Assembly: GCA_958407465.1 (NCBI GenBank)
Contig: CATYIV010000004.1
Span: forward strand, 1 to 64,000
Reading direction: 5' to 3'
Source: an uncultured Collinsella sp.
Lineage (GTDB): Bacteria; Actinomycetota; Coriobacteriia; Coriobacteriales; Coriobacteriaceae
DNA: 64,000 nucleotides
The translations under genes and the position numbers were made by a program. The notes under the pieces were generated by a model. It was given only the letters and a program-made list of their open reading frames with translations. It was not told the origin of the DNA and ran no database searches. Shown piece after piece: positions 51,553-63,821 of this stretch (the first letter of the stretch is position 1; the number at the start of each line of letters is the position of its first letter).

Positions 51553-52467
51553 ATGGGGGAGAACGTGCTCAAGTTCGGTACCTACGTCCGCGTTGGAAAC
51601 GCGGCCGAAGCCTATGAGCTCTTACAGAAGAACCGCAACAACAAGATTGTGGGCGGCGGCATCTGGATGCGCCTGGGTTCGCGTCGCGTGGCGACGGCGA
51701 TTGACCTTTCGGCCTGCGGACTCGATCAGATCGAGGAGACCGAGACCGAGTTTCGCATCGGTGCCATGTGTACCCTGCACCAGCTCGAGCGTCATGCCGA
51801 GCTCAACGCGCTTGTCAACCATGTCTTTGAGTTCGCCGTCCACGATATCGTGGGCGTGCAGCTGCGTAACACCGCCACGGTGGGCGGCAGCATTTACGGT
51901 CGCTTTGGTTTCTCGGACGTGCTCTCGGCATTTTTGGCGCTCGATTCGTACGTTGAGTTGACGGGCGCCGGCCGCGTGCCGCTCGCCGAGTTCGTGGACA
52001 TGGGCTACGTGCGCGACGTGATCGAGCACGTGGTGGTCGTTAAGCACGATTACCGCGCAAGCTATGAGGCCGTGCGCAAGGCCGCGACCGACTTCCCCTC
52101 CTTAAACGTCACCGCCGCCTGGTGGGACAACAGCTGGCATGTCACCGTGGGCGCCCGCCCGCTGCGCGCGTCCCTGCTGCGGGGCGAGGCATGCGGCCTG
52201 GTGAACGAGCAACCTTCCGAGGACGAGCTGCGCGCACTGGCCGCATCCGTGCGTGCCCTGAGCTACGGCACTAACTTGTGGGGCTCGGCTGACTACCGCC
52301 GCCGCATCTCGGCCCCGCTGGCGATTCAGGCTGTACGTCGTGCCGCCGGCATCGAGCTTTCGGCCGCGCTTGCCCGCGAGCTCGAGACCGTGCAAGTGCC
52401 TAAGTTTGCCACGGACGAGTATTCCTGCCGCCGCGTGCCCGGCGTCGATTCTAGCGAGGTGCGCTAA
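51553..52467 (+). CDS. Molybdenum hydroxylase FAD-binding subunit
   Basis: This 304-residue subunit is related to the FAD-binding component of xanthine-dehydrogenase and CO-dehydrogenase-type enzymes. The FAD motifs are IVGGGIWMRLGSR near 32-44 and NTATVGGSIYGRFGFSDVLSAFLAL near 107-131; C-terminal CO_deh_flav_C similarity is weak. It passes electrons from the Fe-S clusters of the next gene product to an acceptor. ATG 51553 is preceded by AAGAG; a GTG at 51565 with GGGGGAG is an alternative. It overlaps the next gene by one base. Confidence 0.82.
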   Translation: MGENVLKFGTYVRVGNAAEAYELLQKNRNNKIVGGGIWMRLGSRRVATAIDLSACGLDQIEETETEFRIGAMCTLHQLERHAELNALVNHVFEFAVHDIVGVQLRNTATVGGSIYGRFGFSDVLSAFLALDSYVELTGAGRVPLAEFVDMGYVRDVIEHVVVVKHDYRASYEAVRKAATDFPSLNVTAAWWDNSWHVTVGARPLRASLLRGEACGLVNEQPSEDELRALAASVRALSYGTNLWGSADYRRRISAPLAIQAVRRAAGIELSAALARELETVQVPKFATDEYSCRRVPGVDSSEVR

Positions 52468-55298
52468 TGGCTGCCAAACTCATCGATCTTTCCTTTACGC
52501 TCAACGGCCGCAAGGTCAAGGTTCAGATTGCCCCCGATACCATGCTCTTTGCACTGCTGCGCGAGCAGGGTTGCGCATCGGTGCGCTGCGCCTGTGAGAC
52601 CACCAACTGCGGCCTGTGCACGGTGTGGCTCGATGGCGATCCGGTGCTGAGCTGCTCGGTTCCCGCCGCGCGCGTCGAGGGCCGCTCCATCACCACCCTC
52701 GAGGGCCTCAAGGCCGAGTCCGAGGCGCTCGCCCGCGCAATGGCTGCCGAAGGTGCCGAGCAGTGCGGTTTTTGCGCCCCCGGCCTCATCATGAACGTGC
52801 TGGCGCTTGCCCGCGCCGCCAAGGAGGACCCGAGCCTCGTCGCCACGCGCGAGGAGCTCTCGCGCCAGCTCGCCGGCAACCTCTGCCGCTGCAGCGGCTA
52901 CGAGAGCCAGCTGCGCGCCATCGTTCGCTTCCTCAACGAGTCCGGCGTGCAGGTGGGCTTTGAGATGCCCGAGCTGCCCGTCAACGAGACGAGCTCCGAC
53001 GGTGTCGCGTACAAGCAGATCACCAAGAAGCAGCCCAAGAAGGACTCGAAGGCCCTGCTCGAGGGTCGTCCCGTCTACACCGGTGATATGGTGCCCGCCG
53101 GTGCGCTCATCGTCAAACTCAAGCGCAGCCCCTATGCCCGCGCCAATATCCGCTCAATCGATACGTCGCGCGCTCTGAAGGTTCCCGGCGTGGTGGGCGT
53201 CTACACCTACGAGGACGTGCCCAAGCGCCGCTTTACCATCGCCGGCCAGAGCTATCCGCAGCCGAGTCCCTACGACCGCCTGATTCTCGAGAATCTCGTC
53301 CGTTACCAAAACGAAGAGGTGGCTATCGTCGCCGCCGAAACCGAGGAGGCCGCCGACAAGGCGCTCAAGCTCATCAAGGTCGACTATGAGGTGCTCGAGC
53401 CCCTGCTCGACTTTACCCAGGCGCTCGATAACGACATCGTGGTCCACCCCGAGGGCGACGTGACCTTTATGTTCCCGCAGGGCGGCGACGTTCCGCGCAA
53501 CTTGGTATGCAGCGGCATGAGCGACTATGGCGACTTGGACGAGGCGTTCGCCCAGAGCGACATCGTCTTTGAGCGCACCTACACCAGCCAGGCCACGCAG
53601 ACCGCGCCCATGGAGACCTTCCGCGCCTTCGCGACGACCGACGCGTTCGGCCGCATCTCGGTGACCACCTCCACGCAGGTGCCCTTCCACGTGCGCCGCA
53701 TGGTCGCGCAGTCGCTCGACATCCCGCAGTCGCAGGTGCAGGTCATTAAGCCGCGCATCGGCGGCGGCTTTGGCTCCAAGCAGACGGGCTGCTGCGAGAT
53801 CTTCGTGGCGTTCGTCACCCAGCAGACCGGCTGTCCGAGCTATTGCTGCTACACCCGCGAGGAGACCATCACCGCGGGCAACTCGCGCCACCAGATGCAG
53901 ATGACCGTTAAGCTGGGCGCCATGAACGACGGCACCATCACGGCCATCGATCTGCATACGCTGTCCAACGCCGGGGCCTATGGCGAGCATGCCACCACGA
54001 CGATCGGCCTCTCGGGCCACAAGAGCCTGCCCATCTACAACCACGTGAAGGCGAGCCGCTTTAGCTGGGACGCCGTCTACACCAATACCAACCGTGGCGG
54101 CGCGTATCGCGGCTACGGTGCCACCCAGGGCCAGTTTGCCGTCGAGAGCGCCGTCAACGAGCTCGCCGACATGCTGCACATGGATCCCGCCGACCTGCGC
54201 CTTAAGAATATGGTGCACGAGGGCGAGATCATGCCGCAGTACTACAACGAGAAGCTCAACGCCTGCGCGCTCGACCGCTGCCTGCTGCGCGCGATGGACA
54301 TGATCGGTTGGCGCGACAAGCCGCTAGCCGTCGACCTGGGCGACCGCGTGCGTGCTCTGGGCTGCGCGCTCACCATGCAGGGCTCGGGCATTTCCAACGT
54401 GGATATCGCCGGCATCGACATGCGCCTGGAAGAGGACGGCTTTATTACCATCGGCACCGGCGCCACCGATAACGGTATGGGCGTCGACACGATCCTGGCG
54501 CAGATTGCCGCCGAGGAGCTGGGCGTTGAAAGCTCGCTCATTGTGGTGCGCGGCGTGGACACCGATGTGTCGCCGTTCGACGCCGGCTCGTACGCGAGCT
54601 CGGGCACGTACGTGACGGGTCTGGCAGCCAAGAACGCCGCGACCGAGCTGCGCGAGAAGATCTGCGCCAAGGCCGCCCAGATGTGGGACGTGGACGCCGC
54701 CGATGTGGTCTTTGATGGTCAGTATGTGCGCCTGTCCGACGAGCGTGCCGCGCGTGAGCAGAACCGCTACCTCACGCTGCGCGACTTTGCCAACCTGTGC
54801 GTCAAGAACATCGCGGGCGACGACGCGCTCACCTCGCATGCCTCTGCCTGCCTGCCCGTTTCGCCTCCGCCGTTTATGGCCGGCATTGCCGAGGTCGAGG
54901 TCGATAAGGCCACCGGCAAGGTGACCGTGGTGGACTACGCGGCGGCTGTGGACTGCGGCACCGTTATTAACGAGGCGCTCGCGCGCGTCCAGGCCGAGGG
55001 CGGCATTGCCCAGGGTATAGGCCATGCGCTCTACGAGATCGTCGAGCACGACGACCGCGGTCGCCTGCGCACCGGCAACTTTATGAGCTACAAGCTACCC
55101 ACGCGCCTGGATATCGGCAGCATTCGCGTGGCCTTTGAGCCGAGCTACGAGCCGACGGGCCCGTTTGGCGCCAAGTCGATCGGCGAGGTCGTCATCAACA
55201 CGCCGCTCGCCGCCGTGGCCTCGGCCGTGGCACACGCCACCGGACATCAGGTACGCTCGCTGCCGATCACGCCCGAGAAGGCCCTGCTGGGGGAGTAG
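52467..55298 (+). CDS. Molybdenum hydroxylase, fused 2Fe-2S and molybdopterin subunits
   Basis: The 943-residue protein joins an N-terminal two-[2Fe-2S] domain to a molybdopterin domain. The clusters bind near CACETTNCGLC (41-51), QCGFCAPG (about 100) and CRCSGYES (about 139). The Mo domain carries GGGFGSKQ near 432-439 and EVEVDKATGKV with VDYAAAVDCGT near 809-832. It should hydroxylate a purine or other N-heterocycle or aldehyde; the substrate is not apparent. Because the genome handles selenium and mobA is 3.8 kb away, a selenium-dependent hydroxylase is possible, but the marker genes yqeB and yqeC are not seen. Confidence 0.85.
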   Translation: MAAKLIDLSFTLNGRKVKVQIAPDTMLFALLREQGCASVRCACETTNCGLCTVWLDGDPVLSCSVPAARVEGRSITTLEGLKAESEALARAMAAEGAEQCGFCAPGLIMNVLALARAAKEDPSLVATREELSRQLAGNLCRCSGYESQLRAIVRFLNESGVQVGFEMPELPVNETSSDGVAYKQITKKQPKKDSKALLEGRPVYTGDMVPAGALIVKLKRSPYARANIRSIDTSRALKVPGVVGVYTYEDVPKRRFTIAGQSYPQPSPYDRLILENLVRYQNEEVAIVAAETEEAADKALKLIKVDYEVLEPLLDFTQALDNDIVVHPEGDVTFMFPQGGDVPRNLVCSGMSDYGDLDEAFAQSDIVFERTYTSQATQTAPMETFRAFATTDAFGRISVTTSTQVPFHVRRMVAQSLDIPQSQVQVIKPRIGGGFGSKQTGCCEIFVAFVTQQTGCPSYCCYTREETITAGNSRHQMQMTVKLGAMNDGTITAIDLHTLSNAGAYGEHATTTIGLSGHKSLPIYNHVKASRFSWDAVYTNTNRGGAYRGYGATQGQFAVESAVNELADMLHMDPADLRLKNMVHEGEIMPQYYNEKLNACALDRCLLRAMDMIGWRDKPLAVDLGDRVRALGCALTMQGSGISNVDIAGIDMRLEEDGFITIGTGATDNGMGVDTILAQIAAEELGVESSLIVVRGVDTDVSPFDAGSYASSGTYVTGLAAKNAATELREKICAKAAQMWDVDAADVVFDGQYVRLSDERAAREQNRYLTLRDFANLCVKNIAGDDALTSHASACLPVSPPPFMAGIAEVEVDKATGKVTVVDYAAAVDCGTVINEALARVQAEGGIAQGIGHALYEIVEHDDRGRLRTGNFMSYKLPTRLDIGSIRVAFEPSYEPTGPFGAKSIGEVVINTPLAAVASAVAHATGHQVRSLPITPEKALLGE

Positions 55299-55320
55299 CG
55301 GGTCATCGAACAAGTCGTAA

Positions 55321-55350
55321 TTGGCGGGGCGGGGCAACTCGCCCCGCCTT
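55321..55350 (+). terminator. Terminator after the molybdenum hydroxylase
   Basis: GGCGGGGC and GCCCCGCC form a GC-rich stem followed by TTTT. Confidence 0.82.
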
Positions 55351-55438
55351 TTGCACTCGTGGTGAGGTCGTGAGCCTGTAAAACGTGTGCGTGCGCTTGT
55401 CGCTCGTATCTGCTATCATTCCTAATCTGTGCGCTCAT

Positions 55439-55522
55439 GCGGGCGTGGCGGAATTGGTAGACGCGCCAGATTTAGGTTCTGGTGGGATTCCCGTGAAGGT
55501 TCGAGTCCTTTCGCCCGCACCA
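55439..55522 (+). tRNA. tRNA-Leu (TAG)
   Basis: An 84-nt class II tRNA with acceptor GCGGGCG/CGCCCGC, encoded ACCA and a long variable arm. The anticodon loop TTTAGGT gives TAG. Confidence 0.95.
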
Positions 55523-55612
55523 ACGCACCCGCGTCGGCTTATGCCCTCGCGACGCTTGTTGCATAAAGGTACCAGCACCTCAGATAAGCTGGGCAGTATG
55601 AGGAGGAACGTG

Positions 55613-56911
55613 TTGAACATCACCGCTTCTGACGTCAAGGACGCCAAGCTCACCGCTACGGTCACCATCCCGGCCGCCGACGTCGACGCCGCGATCAAGA
55701 AGGCCTACAAGGAGACCGCCAAGAAGTACCGCTTCCCGGGCTTCCGTGCCGGTAAGGCTCCCCGTCCGGTCATCGACTCCGCTCTTGGCGCCGAGGCTAC
55801 CCTCGCTCAGGCCACCAACGACCTGATCGCCGCCAACGAGCCCGCCGTCCTCAACGAGCTGGACATCGTTCCCACCAAGAATGGTGACTACAAGGAGCTC
55901 GACCTCGCCAAGGATCACGAGGATTACACCTACACCGTCGAGTTCTCCCTGCGTCCCGCCGCTGAGCTCTCCTCCTTCGACGCCGTCGAGATCGAGATGC
56001 CCCCTGCGGAGGTCACCGAGTCCGAGATCAACAACCAGGTCGAGATGCTCCTCAACTACCGTGCCACCTTCGAAGACGTCGAGGGTCGCGCCGTCGAGGC
56101 CGAGGACTACGTCACCGTCGACCTCAAGGCCGTCGAGAACGCCGACAACTTCGCTGCCGAGGGCCGCATGCTCATCGCCGGTAGCGACAGCAACCCCAAG
56201 GAGTTCAACGAGGCCCTGATTGGCGCCAACGTTGACGACGTCAAGACCGTTACCTGGACCGACGAGGTCGAGGAGGGCGAGGAGGCCGAGACCCACACCG
56301 TCGAGGTCACCGTCAAGGGCATCAAGGTTCGCAACACCCCCGAGCTCACCGACGAGCTCGTCAAGTCCGACTTTGGCTTCGACAGCATCGACGCTATGCG
56401 GGACGCCATCAAGATCGAGATCGAGCAGGACAAGGCTTCCCGCCTCCCGGCCGAGAAGGAGAACCGTTGCGTCTCCGCTCTCGCCGAGCGCCTGCAGCTC
56501 GACGAGATGGACGCCGACTACGAGCAGTCCGTCTTTGAGGAGCTTGGCCAGAACTTCCTGTCCAACCTCGCTGCCCGCGGCATGACGCTGGACACCTGGC
56601 TGCCCGCTTCCGGCCTGACCATGGAGCAGTTCATCGGCGACCTGCACAAGCAGGCCAACGACGTTGCCCGTGAGTCCCTGGCTCTCGACGCCCTCGCCCG
56701 CGAGCTCAAGATCGAGGTCACCGAGGACGACATCAACGCCGAGTTCGAGAAGGCCGGCGTCAAGGACGTCGAGGCTTCCAAGGCCGAGTTCATCGCCGAC
56801 GGCCGCATGCCTGCCGTCCGTGAGTCCATCCGTCGCTCCAAGGCCGTCGACCACCTGGTCGAGAACGCTAAGGTGACCGAGGTCGACGAGACCGCCAAGG
56901 ACGCCGAGTAA
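55613..56911 (+). CDS. tig: Trigger factor, ribosome-bound chaperone
   Basis: The 432-residue trigger factor binds nascent chains at the ribosome exit. The ribosome-docking loop is GFRAGKAPRPV near 43-53. The central peptidyl-prolyl isomerase domain (about 150-240) begins AEDYVTVDLKAVE, and the rest is the chaperone arm. TTG 55613 lies 6 bases after AGGAGG; ATG 55598 precedes that site and lacks its own. The tig-clpP-clpX order is common in bacteria. The C-terminal half is acidic, as in relatives. Confidence 0.9.
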   Translation: MNITASDVKDAKLTATVTIPAADVDAAIKKAYKETAKKYRFPGFRAGKAPRPVIDSALGAEATLAQATNDLIAANEPAVLNELDIVPTKNGDYKELDLAKDHEDYTYTVEFSLRPAAELSSFDAVEIEMPPAEVTESEINNQVEMLLNYRATFEDVEGRAVEAEDYVTVDLKAVENADNFAAEGRMLIAGSDSNPKEFNEALIGANVDDVKTVTWTDEVEEGEEAETHTVEVTVKGIKVRNTPELTDELVKSDFGFDSIDAMRDAIKIEIEQDKASRLPAEKENRCVSALAERLQLDEMDADYEQSVFEELGQNFLSNLAARGMTLDTWLPASGLTMEQFIGDLHKQANDVARESLALDALARELKIEVTEDDINAEFEKAGVKDVEASKAEFIADGRMPAVRESIRRSKAVDHLVENAKVTEVDETAKDAE

Positions 56912-57074
56912 TTCTCGCCACCTTGCCCGCGAGCGCATGCGTGCGCCCGTGATGGGGTAAAGTTATACACCGGTTATCCGGTTGCTTCGTACGGTGCCAG
57001 CCAATGCATAGCATGCGGGCACCGTACGTTTATCTAGAACCAATTTGGTCCGCAAGAGAGAAATGGAGATGCGT

Positions 57075-57695
57075 ATGATCGCTAAGTTCGATTCCGCCCT
57101 CGTGCCATACGTTATCGAGCAGACGCCGCGCGGCGAGCGCAGCTACGATATCTATTCGCGCCTGCTCAACGACCGCATCATCTTCTTGGGCGAGGAGATC
57201 AACTCTGTCAGCGCCAACCTGGTCGTTGCCCAGTTGCTGCATCTTGAGAGCCAGGATGCCGAGAAGGATATCTCGCTCTACATCAATTCGCCCGGTGGCG
57301 AGGTCTACTCCGGCCTGGCGATTCTGGACACCATGAACTTTATCAAGCCGCAGGTTTCCACCATCTGCGTCGGTATGGCCGCGTCTATGGCCGCCGTGCT
57401 GCTTTCGGCCGGCGCCAAGGGCAAGCGCTTCTGCCTGCCGCACTCCAAGGTGATGATTCATCAGCCCAGCGGCGGTGCCCAGGGCCAGCAGACCGAGATC
57501 GAGATCGTGGCCGAGGAGATCAAGAAGACCCGCCGCGAGCTCAACCAGATCCTGTCCGACGCCTCGGGCCAGCCCATCGAGAAGGTCCAGGCCGATACCG
57601 AGCGCGATAACTACCTGACCGCTGCCGAAGCCCTCGACTACGGCCTGATCGACCGCATCGTCACCTCGCGCGACCTCGCCGCGAAGGACGCCTAG
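57075..57695 (+). CDS. clpP: ATP-dependent Clp protease proteolytic subunit
   Basis: ClpP forms the double-ring protease chamber. The active-site serine is S104 in [11 protein letters not shown], the histidine is H129 in SKVMIHQP, and the aspartate lies in the [13 protein letters not shown] segment near 190. The YINSPGG motif is at 69-75. The start is one of three nearby ATGs (57063, 57069, 57075); 57075 sits 6 bases after GGAG. It is immediately followed by clpX. Confidence 0.92.
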   Translation: MIAKFDSALVPYVIEQTPRGERSYDIYSRLLNDRIIFLGEEINSVSANLVVAQLLHLESQDAEKDISLYINSPGGEVYSGLAILDTMNFIKPQVSTICVGMAASMAAVLLSAGAKGKRFCLPHSKVMIHQPSGGAQGQQTEIEIVAEEIKKTRRELNQILSDASGQPIEKVQADTERDNYLTAAEALDYGLIDRIVTSRDLAAKDA

Positions 57696-57696
57696 G

Positions 57697-59106
57697 ATGG
57701 CCGGTAACATGCAGGACAACTTTGACGAGAACGGCAACCCCATCCGCTGCTCCTTCTGCGGAAAAGAGCAGGGCCAGGTGCGCCGCCTTGTAAAGGGTCC
57801 GACCAACATCTTTATCTGCGACGAGTGCGTCGCCGCCTGCTCCGAGATCCTTGAGGAGTCGCTGGCTTCGGACTTTATGGACGCTGCCCGCAACGGCAAG
57901 CTGCCGGGCTTCCTCAACGATCACGGCCAGGCTGCGTCTCAGCCTGCCGTGGATCCCGAGGCCGAGGGCTTTGAGCTCGAGGACGACGCCCGCCAGGTCA
58001 TTACGCATGTGCCGACGCCGCACGAGATCTATGACGAGCTTTCGGCCTATGTCATGGGCCAGGAGGACGCCAAGCGCGCCATGTCGGTTGCCGTGTACAA
58101 CCATTACCGCCGCGTCATCGAGGGCGGCGCTGCGCTTTCGGCCTTTGACGACGGCTTGGACTCGCAGCTCGACGATGATATGGACGAGGTGGAGCTCGCC
58201 AAGTCCAACATTTTGCTGCTCGGTCCCACCGGTACCGGTAAGACCCTGCTCGCCCAGACGCTTGCGCGCATCCTGGAAGTGCCGTTTGCCATCGCCGACG
58301 CCACCGCGCTCACCGAGGCCGGTTACGTGGGCGAGGACGTGGAGAACATCCTGCTCAAGCTCATCAATGCCGCCGATGGCGATATTGAGCGCGCGCAGGT
58401 TGGTATTATCTACGTGGACGAGATCGACAAGATCGCCCGCAAGGCCGAGAACCTCTCCATCACCCGCGACGTTTCGGGCGAGGGCGTTCAGCAGGCGCTG
58501 CTTAAGATTCTTGAGGGCACGGTGGCAAGCGTTCCGCCCACCGGCGGCCGCAAGCATCCCCAGCAGGAGCTGCTGCAGATCGACACGACCAACATCCTGT
58601 TCATCTGCGGCGGTGCCTTTGTTGGTCTGGACAAGATCATCGCCGATCGCGTGGGCAACAAGGGCGTGGGCTTTAACTCCGAGATCGCCGGCCCCACCTC
58701 GGTCGACGAGAACGACCTGCTGCGTCAGGTGCTCCCGCAGGACCTCAACGCCTTTGGCATGATCCCCGAGTTTGTGGGACGTACGCCCGTCGTCACCCAG
58801 ACGCAGGCGCTCGACGAGGACGACCTGGTGTCGATCCTTACCGAGCCCAAGAACGCTGTGGTGCGTCAGTACCGCAAGATGTTCCAGCTCGAGGACGTTG
58901 AGCTTGAGTTCGAGGACGCCGCCCTGCATGAGATCGCCCGTATGGCGCTTGCCCGCAAGACCGGCGCCCGCGGCCTGCGCTCCATCTGCGAGGACGTGCT
59001 GCAGCAGACGATGTTCGACCTGCCCAGCGAGGAGGGCGTCACCAAGGTCATCGTGACCGAAGCCTCCGTAAAGGGCGAAGAACAGCCCCAACGCATTTAT
59101 GGGTAA
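57697..59106 (+). CDS. clpX: ATP-dependent protease ATPase ClpX
   Basis: The 469-residue AAA+ unfoldase feeds substrates to ClpP. The zinc-binding cysteines are C18, C21, C41 and C44, Walker A is GPTGTGKT at 176-183, Walker B is IYVDEID near 240, the pore loop is GYVGED, and the ClpP-docking loop has NKGVGF, close to the usual IGF. It is a little longer than E. coli ClpX (424) because of an acidic insert (about 60-100) after the zinc finger. The ATG is one base after the clpP stop. Confidence 0.94.
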   Translation: MAGNMQDNFDENGNPIRCSFCGKEQGQVRRLVKGPTNIFICDECVAACSEILEESLASDFMDAARNGKLPGFLNDHGQAASQPAVDPEAEGFELEDDARQVITHVPTPHEIYDELSAYVMGQEDAKRAMSVAVYNHYRRVIEGGAALSAFDDGLDSQLDDDMDEVELAKSNILLLGPTGTGKTLLAQTLARILEVPFAIADATALTEAGYVGEDVENILLKLINAADGDIERAQVGIIYVDEIDKIARKAENLSITRDVSGEGVQQALLKILEGTVASVPPTGGRKHPQQELLQIDTTNILFICGGAFVGLDKIIADRVGNKGVGFNSEIAGPTSVDENDLLRQVLPQDLNAFGMIPEFVGRTPVVTQTQALDEDDLVSILTEPKNAVVRQYRKMFQLEDVELEFEDAALHEIARMALARKTGARGLRSICEDVLQQTMFDLPSEEGVTKVIVTEASVKGEEQPQRIYG

Positions 59107-59129
59107 ACCAGTCAAAAACGTGTTTGCTA

Positions 59130-59168
59130 ATAGCCTCCGACCACCCGCGGTCGGAGGCTATTTTATAT
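59130..59168 (+). terminator. Terminator after clpX
   Basis: TAGCCTCCGACC and GGTCGGAGGCTA are perfect complements around ACCCGC, followed by TTTTAT. Confidence 0.92.
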
Positions 59169-59257
59169 ATGCGCAATAACCCCAACTACCTGTGCTATTC
59201 TGTGTGTTTGTTTAAGCCTCAGCGAAGTCATTACAGACTGAAGTAATCGATACCTAA

Positions 59258-59373
59258 GGGGAGGAATGTAGGCCCGATTTTCGTAGATTCCGCACGAGCC
59301 GAAGACCACTTAATGTGGTCTTCGAGCGAGCCCAGGACCTGACCGAGCGAAAATCGGGCCTACATTCCTCCCC
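59258..59373. repeat. Long palindromic element upstream of valS (element A)
   Basis: Arms 59258-59283 and 59348-59373 are perfect 26-bp inverted copies. The 64-base loop (59284-59347) holds TTCCGCACG, then the 9-bp hairpin GAAGACCAC-TTAAT-GTGGTCTTC, then CAGGAC. The element ends 20 bases before valS, and the ribosome site AGGGAGAG lies outside it. The left arm carries a strong AGGAGG-like site directly followed by ATG TAG. Confidence 0.88.
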
Positions 59374-59393
59374 GGTGGAACAGGGAGAGATAT

Positions 59394-62090
<2,697 letters not shown>

Positions 62091-62372
62091 GCGTTACTGA
62101 GGGGCGCGTCCCGATGCTTTGCTCTCCGCTGCGGACAGTCCTGCGCAAGACGGACAGCACATTAAGTGCTGTCCTTTGCGTGCGGAACTTGCGGCGAGCA
62201 AAGCATCGGGACGCGCCCCTCAGTAACGCCTACGAGAAGTCAGCAACCTGAGCAGTCAGCGCCGCCAGGATCTCCTTGAGCTCAGCTGCAATCGGGTAAA
62301 GGCTGATATTGTCAACGCGAGGGGCTCATTCTTATTGGCGGGCCTCTTTTTCTGTTATGGGAGACTTTGGTT

Positions 62373-63716
62373 ATGGCGAAGCGTTCGGGGTTGTATTCGG
62401 TGCCGTTTGAGGTTCCGGAGCTTTCTATTGATGAGGCTGTTGCACTTGCGGCCGATACGGGCAGGATTGCGCGTTATTCCACGCCGCTGCTCGAGACCGT
62501 CGTCGAGATGCTCGATGAGCTTGGTCGTCCTGACGAGTTCTATGATTGCGTCCAGATAGCCGGTACCAATGGAAAGACCTCGACGACGCGATTCTCGGCT
62601 GCCATTCTTCGTGGCGAGGGCCTTAAGACGGCACTCTTTACGTCGCCTCATCTGGTGCGCTATCCCGAGCGCATGGAGATTGACGGAAAGGTCGTCTCAG
62701 ACGAGGTCTTTGCCCATGGTGTCTCTGCGGCGTATGAGGCGGGTCGTCGTCTCAACGCACGTCGTGAGGCGGCGGGCGAGGAGCTCCGTTCTATTACGCC
62801 CTTCGATCTTTTGTCCGTGGCTGGTTTGACTATGTTTGCCGAGGCTTGCGTGGACGTGGCCGTGCTTGAGGTTGGCATGGGCGGACGCTGGGATGCTACG
62901 AGTGCGACCGATCCCGTGGCCGTCGCCATTACGGGCATTGGACTCGACCATATGAAGGTCCTTGGCGATACGCTCGAAGCCATTGCTGGGGAGAAGGCTG
63001 CGGTTATTAAGCCTGGTCGTTTGGTTGTTTTGGGCGAGGGTACGCATGAGGCGAGCGTTCAGCGTGTGATGGATGCCCGTTGCCGTGAGTGCGGTGTTGT
63101 GCCGCTCGTGGTGAGCCATACGACGACCAAACTTCCGGCACACGTGGGCGATACGGTGGAGTTTAGCTGCACCACGCCGCGTGCGATCTATACGTCGAGT
63201 ATGGTCAAGCCGGCGTATCAGCCGCAGAATGCCGCGTGCGCAATTATGCTGTGCGAGGGCTATCTGGGCCGCGAGCTCGACCACGATGTGCTCGACGCTT
63301 CGCTTATGAGCTGCCCCACGCCGGGTCGCTTTGATGTGCTGGGAACCGATCCACTCAAGCTGATCGACGCCTGCCATAACCCCCAGAGCTGCGAGAACTT
63401 TGTGAGCGCACTGGACGAGATCGATCCGTGCGTGGAAAATCGCCCCACGCTGCTGTGCGCCGCGCTGGCTGATAAGGACGTGGCGGGCATCGTCGACGTC
63501 CTGATTCCCGCCTTTCCGCGCGTAGTCGTGACCCAGACCGATTCCGACCGCGCCCTGCCGGCGGAGGAGCTTGCTGCCCTGGTGGACGCCGATAAGCTCG
63601 CTGGCGTGTATCCCAGCGTATCCGAGGCCCTCGCGGCCCTCGATGCCGCGGGCGAGTCCTTCGTAGCAGCCGGCACCATCACCCTAGCCGGCGAAGTAGC
63701 GGGGCTGCTCCGTTAA
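62373..63716 (+). CDS. folC: Bifunctional folylpolyglutamate/dihydrofolate synthase
   Basis: FolC adds glutamate to folates and may make dihydrofolate from dihydropteroate. The P-loop is GTNGKTS at 64-70, with LEVGMGGRWDATS near 166-178 and DACHNPQS near 331. The 447-residue length is normal. ATG 62373 lies 9 bases after GGGAG; TTG 62367 is only 3 bases from it. It begins 82 bases after the right arm of palindromic element B. Confidence 0.9.
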   Translation: MAKRSGLYSVPFEVPELSIDEAVALAADTGRIARYSTPLLETVVEMLDELGRPDEFYDCVQIAGTNGKTSTTRFSAAILRGEGLKTALFTSPHLVRYPERMEIDGKVVSDEVFAHGVSAAYEAGRRLNARREAAGEELRSITPFDLLSVAGLTMFAEACVDVAVLEVGMGGRWDATSATDPVAVAITGIGLDHMKVLGDTLEAIAGEKAAVIKPGRLVVLGEGTHEASVQRVMDARCRECGVVPLVVSHTTTKLPAHVGDTVEFSCTTPRAIYTSSMVKPAYQPQNAACAIMLCEGYLGRELDHDVLDASLMSCPTPGRFDVLGTDPLKLIDACHNPQSCENFVSALDEIDPCVENRPTLLCAALADKDVAGIVDVLIPAFPRVVVTQTDSDRALPAEELAALVDADKLAGVYPSVSEALAALDAAGESFVAAGTITLAGEVAGLLR

Positions 63717-63730
63717 CCCATCCCCTCATC

Positions 63731-63797
63731 AGTTGCGGTGAAATAGTTCCTGTTTTTGGGCTCTAGCAGCCCATCCAGGAACTATTCCACCGCAACT
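63731..63797. repeat. Palindromic repeat family 1, copy 6
   Basis: A 67-bp element of the same subtype as copy 4 (AGTTCCTG; right-arm TATTCCACC), but here the inner stem is fully paired (CAGGAACT). It separates the convergent folC and M24 peptidase genes. Confidence 0.88.
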
Positions 63798-63821
63798 TAG
63801 TTTGGGGGCTTGGGGACCAGG

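Noticed and set aside
59169..59393. T-box riboswitch upstream of valS
   Set aside because: CGGTGGAAC resembles part of the antiterminator, but the full TGGNACCGCG, a stem I specifier and a terminator are missing. The hairpin core recurs at the other end of valS, where a T-box would make no sense.
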